Of a DNA stretch of 12,185 bases, positions 1 through 7,400 are shown in pieces; within the stretch, counting starts at the first letter, position 1, and the number at the start of each line of letters is the position of its first letter. The notes below the pieces were generated by a model. The model made no database searches and was not told the origin of the DNA. It saw only the letters and a list, made by a program, of their open reading frames with translations. The stretch is taken from contig CALFXA010000161.1 of the NCBI GenBank assembly GCA_937928015.1, positions 1-12,185 of the forward strand, read 5' to 3'. This DNA comes from an uncultured Anaerolineales bacterium (GTDB lineage: Bacteria; Chloroflexota; Anaerolineae; Anaerolineales; Villigracilaceae). Both the position numbers and the translations under genes were made by a program.

Positions 1-918
1 AAGAAGAACTTCGGCGGACAGATCTCCCCGAAGCGCGGCTACTTCCCCGTCCCGCCGACCGACTCGCTGCAGGATGTCCGTACCGAGATCGTCCTGGCCC
101 TCGAAGCCGCGGGCGTCCCGATGGAAGTCCATCACCACGAAGTGGCCACCGCCGGTCAGACCGAGTTGGGCATGCGCTTCAACACCCTGACCCGCATGGC
201 CGACCAGCTCTTGATGTACAAATACATCGCCAAGAACGTGGCGCGCAAGAACGGCAAGACCGTCACCTTCATGCCCAAGCCGCTCTTCGGTGATAACGGT
301 TCCGGCATGCACGTCCACAGCAGCCTGTGGAAGGGCGACACCAATGTCTTCTACGATGCGGCCGGTTACGCGGGCCTGTCCGATACGGCCAAGTATTACA
401 TCGGCGGCATCCTCAAGCACGCCCCCGCCCTGCTTGCGCTGACCTCGCCCACCACCAACTCCTTCCGACGCCTGGTGCCTGGTTTCGAGGCCCCTGTCAA
501 CCTAGCCTACTCGCAGCGCAATCGTTCCGCGATCTGCCGAATCCCGGTCACCAAGAGCTCGAAGGCCAAGCGCGTCGAATTCCGCGCGCCCGATCCTTCC
601 AGCAATCCGTATCTGTGCTTCTCCGCCATCCTGATGGCGGGTCTCGACGGCATTCAGAACCGCATCGACCCCGGCGAACCGCAGGACAAGGACTTGTACG
701 AACTGCCCGCCGAAGAGGCCAAGCTGATCAAGCAGGTGCCTGGTTCCCTGGCTGCCGTGCTCGAAGCACTCGAAGCGGATCACGACTTCCTGCTCCAGGG
801 TGACGTCTTCACCAAGGACTTCCTCGAAGCTTACATCGATTACAAACGTGAGTTCGAACTCGACCCGATGCGCCTGCGCCCGACGCCGTACGAATTCACC
901 ATGTACTTCGATTGCTAG
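1..918 (+). CDS. glnA: Glutamine synthetase, class I (3' part, 5' end cut by window)
   Basis: Makes glutamine from glutamate, ammonia and ATP in the cytosol, the main step of ammonia assimilation. The frame is open from base 1, so 305 C-terminal residues of a protein usually 440-470 long are present; the ATG at 121 is internal. Seen: metal/glutamate-site stretch [15 protein letters not shown] (codons from 121), the class I ATP-binding signature KP(x4)DNGSGMHVH (about 277-318), NRSAICRIP (about 520-546) and the [13 protein letters not shown] block (about 577-615). DLYELP at 691-708 aligns with the region holding the adenylylation tyrosine of GSI-beta enzymes (here Tyr codon 697-699), so covalent control is possible but not shown. 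The C-terminus ends YEFTMYFDC. Transcription probably ends in the hairpin region at 963-1005. Identity is secure; only the start and N-terminal domain are missing. Confidence 0.96.
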   Translation, partial: KKNFGGQISPKRGYFPVPPTDSLQDVRTEIVLALEAAGVPMEVHHHEVATAGQTELGMRFNTLTRMADQLLMYKYIAKNVARKNGKTVTFMPKPLFGDNGSGMHVHSSLWKGDTNVFYDAAGYAGLSDTAKYYIGGILKHAPALLALTSPTTNSFRRLVPGFEAPVNLAYSQRNRSAICRIPVTKSSKAKRVEFRAPDPSSNPYLCFSAILMAGLDGIQNRIDPGEPQDKDLYELPAEEAKLIKQVPGSLAAVLEALEADHDFLLQGDVFTKDFLEAYIDYKREFELDPMRLRPTPYEFTMYFDC

Positions 919-962
919 CCTTTCAAGACACTGTTTCTATCTCCTTTTCTCCCTTTTCTCTA

Positions 963-1005
963 CCGACAACGGGCCGCATCGTGATGACGTGCGACCCGTT
1001 GTCGG
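963..1005 (+). terminator. Long hairpin downstream of glnA (possible terminator or leader structure)
   Basis: Bases 963-973 (CCGACAACGGG) pair perfectly with 995-1005. After one mismatch the stem continues at 975-979 with 989-993, including one G-T pair, leaving a loop of about 9 nt. It sits 45 bp after the glnA stop in a 101-bp gap. No T-run follows it on the plus strand; a pyrimidine-rich stretch (936-960) precedes it. It may therefore be a transcript 3'-end stabiliser, a Rho-linked terminator or a leader structure for the next gene, and not a classical intrinsic terminator. Confidence 0.4.
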
Positions 1006-1022
1006 CATCTATGGCATAGATG
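1006..1022. repeat. 17-bp palindrome covering the lysE start codon
   Basis: CATCTATG (1006-1013) and CATAGATG (1015-1022) are perfect reverse complements around one central G. The right arm ends in the ATG of the LysE-type gene. The spacing suits a dimeric protein's operator better than an RNA hairpin, since a one-base loop cannot close. Direct sight of the sequence; function is inferred. Confidence 0.45.
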
Positions 1023-1646
1023 AATACCCTTCTTGTTTCGTCCTTCATCCTTGGCATTGCATTTTGCGCCCCGCCTGGCATCATCACCGCTGAGACGATC
1101 CGACGCGGCGCCGCCCGTGGATTCCTGCCCGCGCTGTTCGTGCAGTTCGGCTCCTTGGTCGGGGACACCACCTGGGCCACGATTGCCATCACAGGACTGG
1201 CCTTCCTCATCCAGAACAACGTCGCACGCACCGCTCTGAGCCTGATCGGAATCAGCCTGATGCTCAAGCTGTCCTGGGATGCCTTCCAGGATGCCCACCA
1301 CGGCAGGGAATTGAGCGCCTCCGGCAAGACCTCCACCCGTGGAGATTTCACCAGTGGCGCGGTCCTCTCGTTGGGCAACCCGATGAACATCATCTTCTGG
1401 ACAGGCTTGGGCACCACGGCCTTTGCCTCCGTTTCAGGCGCACTGCAACCCATCCATTTCGTCACGTTCTTCGCGGGTTTTCTGAGCGGCGCAGTGTTGT
1501 GGTGCTTCCTCGTTGCGGGTCTGGTGGCCTGGGGCCGACAATGGATGACGCGCAATTTCTTCCGCGCCCTCAATCTGGCCTGCGGACTGACCCTGGCCTA
1601 TTTCGCCCTGCAGCTTGGGCTTCAAACCGTGCGGAGCCTGGTGTAA
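1020..1646 (+). CDS. LysE/RhtB-family amino-acid exporter
   Basis: Predicted inner-membrane exporter of amino acids or similar small metabolites, 208 residues, the usual size for the family, with about five to six hydrophobic segments. The N-terminus has the family pattern: a hydrophobic helix, then APPGIITAETIRRGAARGF (residues 18-36), matching the PGP...RRG..RGF signature of LysE translocators. A second family-like stretch is GNPMNIIFWTGLG (about residues 118-131), like the GNPKA/P..fw motif. The start is forced: an in-frame TAG (1017-1019) immediately precedes the ATG. No Shine-Dalgarno sequence is visible, and the ATG lies inside a palindrome. The next gene starts within about 5 bp, so the exporter may be co-transcribed with the kinase. 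The substrate cannot be told; glnA upstream is only weak context for amino-acid export. Confidence 0.88.
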   Translation: MNTLLVSSFILGIAFCAPPGIITAETIRRGAARGFLPALFVQFGSLVGDTTWATIAITGLAFLIQNNVARTALSLIGISLMLKLSWDAFQDAHHGRELSASGKTSTRGDFTSGAVLSLGNPMNIIFWTGLGTTAFASVSGALQPIHFVTFFAGFLSGAVLWCFLVAGLVAWGRQWMTRNFFRALNLACGLTLAYFALQLGLQTVRSLV

Positions 1647-1660
1647 TCCGCATGGATTAC
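1643..1660. repeat. Inverted repeat spanning lysE stop / kinase start
   Basis: GTAATCC (1643-1649) and GGATTAC (1654-1660) are a perfect 7-bp inverted repeat with a 4-base spacer GCAT. It covers the TAA of the exporter and the most upstream plausible ATG (1652) of the kinase. Possible translational-coupling structure or operator; it could be chance at this length. Confidence 0.35.
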
Positions 1661-3925
1661 AATCGGGCCCATGATCAAACTTTGCCAGTCATGTTTTCCG
1701 CCCAGGCGTACCAGCTCATGAAGAAGAACTCCTCCATGCCCCCCGAGGAGATTGAGACGCGCCTGTTCGAAGCGCTGGCCAGCCTGAATCAGATCAGCAA
1801 CGCTATCAACCAGATCAGCGCCTCCGACGAGGATCAGCACGACCAGAGTCTCACGCTGATCGTGCAAAGCGCCGTCCGCGTAGTGCCTGGCACCTCGGCC
1901 GTCATTTACACTTTCGACCATTCCACTGGCAAGCTGGAAAGCGAATCGCGTGCCTCGGCCAGCCCGGAGGGCGTGCCGTCTTCGGCAGACGCCGTGCCGA
2001 ACGACACCCCCCGCCCCAACGGCATGGGCATGCGCGCCATCCAGCGCAGACGCAAGATCCTCTCTTACGAAGAGACCGACATCGATGTCCACCCCTATCA
2101 CGCCGCACAGGGCGTCAAGGCCGTAGCCTGCTATCCGCTCATTGTGGCGGGACAGGTGGTCGGTGCCCTGTATGTCTATCTTCACGACGATCGTGAATTC
2201 ACCCCGCTCGGACAATCGACGCTCGATAACTTCGTCAACCAGGCGGCGATGGCTATTTATCATGCTCGTCACCTGGAGAGCGCCCGCCGCGACTTGGCGC
2301 ACAAGGAAGACGAACTCAAACGTCTGCGCCGCGCCGGTCTGCTCATCTCGTCCCGCCTGCGGCTGGAAGAGACGCTCGAGTCCATCTTGCAGTTGGCCCT
2401 GGAAGTGACCAACGCGCGTTACGGCATCTTCCGCCTGATGGATCGGGGTGGGGAATTCCTGGTCACGAACGTCGTCAAGGGCGCAGACCTGGAGGGGCCG
2501 CTCGTCGAGAAGTTGCCGCTCGACGGGACCAGCGTCATGGCCTACGTGGCGCGCAGCCGTGAGTCCCTGCTCATCCCCGACCTGCGCGTGGAGCCGTGGT
2601 CGAAGATCTATTATCCGCTCGACTCCAAGATGGAGATGCGCTGCGAACTGGCCGTGCCGCTCATCAACGCCAGCGGCCGCCTCGAAGGCGTGCTCAACGT
2701 GGAAAGCCCCACGCCAGGCGCCTTCTCTGAAGACGACCGCCACATGCTGCAAACACTGGCCACCTACGCCATCACCGCCATCCAGGAAGTGCGCCTGCTG
2801 GATGCCCTGCAGGAGATCGCCCGCGTGCTGGTCTCGCAGCCGACTCAAAGCGTGCTCGGCCACCTGGTCGCCACCGCCAACGACCTGCTCAACTCCTCGT
2901 CGAGCGGGATTTGGGTGCAGACCAATCAAGAGCTGGCATTGAGTGCCTCGAACGGGAACGCCTTGCCGCGCGAGGGTCTCATCCGCGAAGCGATTTTGCA
3001 AAAGCGGACCCTCACCCCTCCGCCCGACGCCGAAGGCGGGTCCCGTTATCTGGTCATGCCCCTGCTGACGGTGGACGGCCAGCCCTTGGGCGCGTTCGGG
3101 GTCTTCAGCGCCGAAAACGTCCGCGCCGCCGAATCCGAATGGGATGAGAAAATCCTGATGTGTCTGGCCCATTACGCGGTGCTGGCCCTGCAGAACGAGT
3201 CGCGCCAACAGGCGCTGCGGACCTCGCGCGAGCAGCACTGGATCGCCGAGACCTTCGCCGCCGTGGGTGACATTTCGTCCAACCTGTTGCACAACATGAA
3301 CAACAAGGTCGGCACCATCCCCGTGCGCGTCCAGACCATCCAGGACAAATACCGCAGTCTGCTCGAAAGCGACGTCTACCTGTCCAAAAATCTAGCCGAG
3401 ATCGAACGCAGTGCCCTGGATGCGTTGCAGATCGTGCAGGAGAACGTCTCGCATCTGCGGCCCATCCGCATGGAACAGGTACTGGTCGCCACCTGTGTGG
3501 CCGACGCCCTCCTGGCCGCACAGGTGCCAGCCGAGGTCGGCATCCGCACCGAGGCGTTGGAGGATTTGCCCAAGGTCCTGGCAGGCCGCAAGAGCCTGAC
3601 GCTGGTGTTCAAGAACCTGATCGAAAACGCCGTCGACGCCATGAAAGGCAAAGGCGAGATCGTCCTTCAGGGAGCATCCGCATCGGGGTGGGTCGAGGTG
3701 ACCGTGCGTGACAGCGGCCCGGGCATCCCGCCTGAACTTCACGAAAAGATCTTCGAACTGGATTTCTCTGGCCGCGCCGATTCTCACCCTGGAAAGCTCG
3801 GCTTCGGCCTGTGGTGGGTCAAGACCCTGATGACCCGCCTGGGCGGCTCGGTGACCGTGGAAAGCGACGGCCGCCACGGAACCGCCTTCCTGTTGAGGCT
3901 GCCCATCGCGGAGGAAAAGCCGTGA
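1652..3925 (+). CDS. Cytosolic sensor histidine kinase with three GAF domains
   Basis: ATP-dependent autophosphorylating sensor that should pass phosphate to the regulator encoded next. Starting at ATG 1652 it has 757 residues. No signal peptide or membrane segment is seen, so it senses something inside the cell. Layout: GAF-like domain about 60-205, a charged coiled-coil linker about 206-230 (ARRDLAHKEDELKRLRR), a second GAF about 232-386, a third more divergent GAF-like region about 388-522, then the kinase core. Phospho-acceptor is His547 in LLHNMNNK; N-box NLIENAVDAM at 655; G1 DSGPGIP from 687; G2 KLGFGLWW about 714. All catalytic boxes are intact. The start is uncertain: an upstream open stretch from 1499 overlaps the exporter and looks spurious, while ATGs at 1691, 1718 and 1736 are also possible; none has a clear ribosome site. 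Ligand unknown. The stop overlaps the regulator start by four bases. Confidence 0.9.
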   Translation: MDYNRAHDQTLPVMFSAQAYQLMKKNSSMPPEEIETRLFEALASLNQISNAINQISASDEDQHDQSLTLIVQSAVRVVPGTSAVIYTFDHSTGKLESESRASASPEGVPSSADAVPNDTPRPNGMGMRAIQRRRKILSYEETDIDVHPYHAAQGVKAVACYPLIVAGQVVGALYVYLHDDREFTPLGQSTLDNFVNQAAMAIYHARHLESARRDLAHKEDELKRLRRAGLLISSRLRLEETLESILQLALEVTNARYGIFRLMDRGGEFLVTNVVKGADLEGPLVEKLPLDGTSVMAYVARSRESLLIPDLRVEPWSKIYYPLDSKMEMRCELAVPLINASGRLEGVLNVESPTPGAFSEDDRHMLQTLATYAITAIQEVRLLDALQEIARVLVSQPTQSVLGHLVATANDLLNSSSSGIWVQTNQELALSASNGNALPREGLIREAILQKRTLTPPPDAEGGSRYLVMPLLTVDGQPLGAFGVFSAENVRAAESEWDEKILMCLAHYAVLALQNESRQQALRTSREQHWIAETFAAVGDISSNLLHNMNNKVGTIPVRVQTIQDKYRSLLESDVYLSKNLAEIERSALDALQIVQENVSHLRPIRMEQVLVATCVADALLAAQVPAEVGIRTEALEDLPKVLAGRKSLTLVFKNLIENAVDAMKGKGEIVLQGASASGWVEVTVRDSGPGIPPELHEKIFELDFSGRADSHPGKLGFGLWWVKTLMTRLGGSVTVESDGRHGTAFLLRLPIAEEKP
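3910..3915 (+). promoter_or_regulatory. Shine-Dalgarno of the response regulator
   Basis: GGAGGA lies 6 bp upstream of a GTG (3922) that overlaps the kinase TGA as GTGA. This strong site decides the start: the longer open frame beginning at an ATG at 3811 would run inside the kinase ATP-binding domain and has no such site. Confidence 0.85.
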
Positions 3926-4968
3926 GTCCCGCCTCCTTCCGCGCAATCGTCGTCGAGGACGATCCCTCCTGGCAGCAAATCCTGAGCGAGATCCTGTCCG
4001 ACTCAGGGTTGGAAGTGGACGCCGCCAGCAGCGTGGACGAGGCGGCGCAGATTCTCAAATCACAGCCGCACCGCCTGGCCGTGGTGGATCTCTCCCTTTC
4101 CCCGAACGATCACAACAACAAAGACGGCCTGCGCGTGCTGGATACTGTCCGCCGCCTGGACCCCAACTGCCAGACTATTTTGCTGACGGGCTTCGCCACC
4201 GTCGAGTTGGCCGTCACCGCACTGACCGATTACGGCGCCTTTACCTTCCTGCGCAAGGAGAGTTTTCAGCGCTCGCAATTCCGCGACATCATCTCGCGCA
4301 TCCTGGCCACCGCCCCGCCAATCACTGCATCGGACGCGGTTAAAGGTCCCGAAAAAAATTCAGCCGCTCCCAAAGAAGCGGCTGAAACTGCTCTCGTGGT
4401 GGATGACGATGCAGGCTGGCGCAGCATCCTGGAGGAACTCCTGAGCGACGCAGGCTTCCACGTCCGCGCCTGTTCGAGCTTCGGCGACGCGCTGGGCTAT
4501 CTCCGCCGTGAGACGTTCGCACTGGCAGTCATCGACCTGTCCCTCAACCGTGCCAGCGCCCACACCACCGACCCCGACCTGGACGGCTATCAACTGCTCT
4601 CCAGCAGTTCCATGGAAGGCACGCCCACCATCGTAGTCAGCGGCATCGCCAGCGCGGAGGAGATTCAGCGCATCTACGCCGAACACGCCATCTCTGCGTT
4701 CATCGAGAAACAAAGTTTCGACCGCGCCGTCTTCCGCCGTGTCGTGGACGAGGTCCGCGCCTCGCACCCAACCCACAGCAAACTCAGTCAGTTGACCGAG
4801 CGCGAACGCGAAGTGCTGGACCTGCTAGCGCAGGGCCTGACCAACAAAGAGATCGCGGAACAACTCTTCATCACCCCCAACACAGTCAAACGTCATCTCA
4901 AAGCCATCTTCGAGAAGTTGGAAGTCCACACCCGTTCGGCGGCCACGGCCATCGCCACGGGCGGATGA
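3922..4968 (+). CDS. Response regulator: two receiver domains plus LuxR-type HTH
   Basis: Transcription factor of 348 residues, starting at GTG and translationally coupled to the kinase. First receiver, about 7-130: acidic pocket EDD at 12-14, acceptor Asp56 in AVVDLSL, TG at 89-90, Lys112. Second receiver, about 157-280: DDD at 161-163, acceptor Asp205 in AVIDLSL, Ser240, Lys263. Both have a complete phosphorylation set, so both could be active. A linker (about 131-156, Ala/Lys/Glu rich) joins them. C-terminal LuxR/FixJ helix-turn-helix about 288-345: LTEREREVLDLLAQGLTNKE, then IAEQLFITPNTVKRHL. The two receivers resemble each other (similar DLSL and SW/GW(x2)IL motifs), suggesting internal duplication. 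Tandem receivers with a LuxR-type output are uncommon compared with single-receiver NarL/FixJ proteins. The linker-coding DNA also forms a minus-strand terminator. Target genes are unknown; the convergent hyp operon is an obvious but untested candidate. Confidence 0.93.
   Translation: MSPASFRAIVVEDDPSWQQILSEILSDSGLEVDAASSVDEAAQILKSQPHRLAVVDLSLSPNDHNNKDGLRVLDTVRRLDPNCQTILLTGFATVELAVTALTDYGAFTFLRKESFQRSQFRDIISRILATAPPITASDAVKGPEKNSAAPKEAAETALVVDDDAGWRSILEELLSDAGFHVRACSSFGDALGYLRRETFALAVIDLSLNRASAHTTDPDLDGYQLLSSSSMEGTPTIVVSGIASAEEIQRIYAEHAISAFIEKQSFDRAVFRRVVDEVRASHPTHSKLSQLTEREREVLDLLAQGLTNKEIAEQLFITPNTVKRHLKAIFEKLEVHTRSAATAIATGG
4352..4386 (-). terminator. Intrinsic terminator for minus-strand transcripts, inside the regulator gene
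   Basis: Read on the minus strand: TTCAGCCGCT, an 8-base loop, AGCGGCTGAA, then seven T. The plus-strand arms are 4359-4368 and 4377-4386, a perfect 10-bp stem, with the A7 run at 4352-4358. On the plus strand no T-run follows, so it should act only against leftward transcription, i.e. messages running out of the hyp operon. It lies about 600 bp beyond the hypE stop and codes for the linker between the two receiver domains of the regulator. Confidence 0.8.
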
Positions 4969-4984
4969 CCACTTCACGCAAGGT

Positions 4985-6052
<1,068 letters not shown>

Positions 6053-6053
6053 T

Positions 6054-7141
<1,088 letters not shown>

Positions 7142-7145
<4 letters not shown>

Positions 7146-7399
7146 AGAGACGTCTCAGTCCCCAATTCTTCCTCGATGGCACCGATCTGTCGCAGGAGGT
7201 CGAGCGTTTCCTCGGCCTCCTCTTCGCTCAGCACGCTGATCGCAAAGCCCACATGGATCACGCAATACTGCCCCACCTGCGCCTCGGGCACATAATCGAG
7301 GCAGGCCTCGCGGAAGATTCCGCCGAAGTCCACCTTGGCCATTTTCAACCCGCCTTTTTCATACGTCTCAACGATCTTGCCTGGTACACCTAAACACAT
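7142..7399 (-). CDS. hypC: Hydrogenase assembly chaperone HypC/HupF
   Basis: Small chaperone (85 residues, typical size) that carries the Fe(CN)2CO group between HypD and the hydrogenase large subunit. The N-terminus MCLGVPGK holds the essential Cys2, exposed after removal of Met1. His49 in [16 protein letters not shown] matches the second conserved position. The acidic C-terminal tail ([10 protein letters not shown]) is unremarkable. The start follows the hypF stop by 1 bp and has GAGAGG 5 bp upstream, inside the end of hypF. The stop overlaps the hypD start. Confidence 0.97.
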
Positions 7400-7400
7400 A

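Noticed and set aside
1658..1663. TACAAT as a possible -10 box for the kinase
   Set aside because: No acceptable -35 element at the right distance, and the exporter/kinase spacing already suggests co-transcription; too weak to list.
1622..3292. 556-codon open frame on the minus strand opposite the kinase
   Set aside because: It lies wholly antisense to a gene with clear GAF and kinase motifs, shows no recognisable domain, and is typical of high-GC shadow frames.
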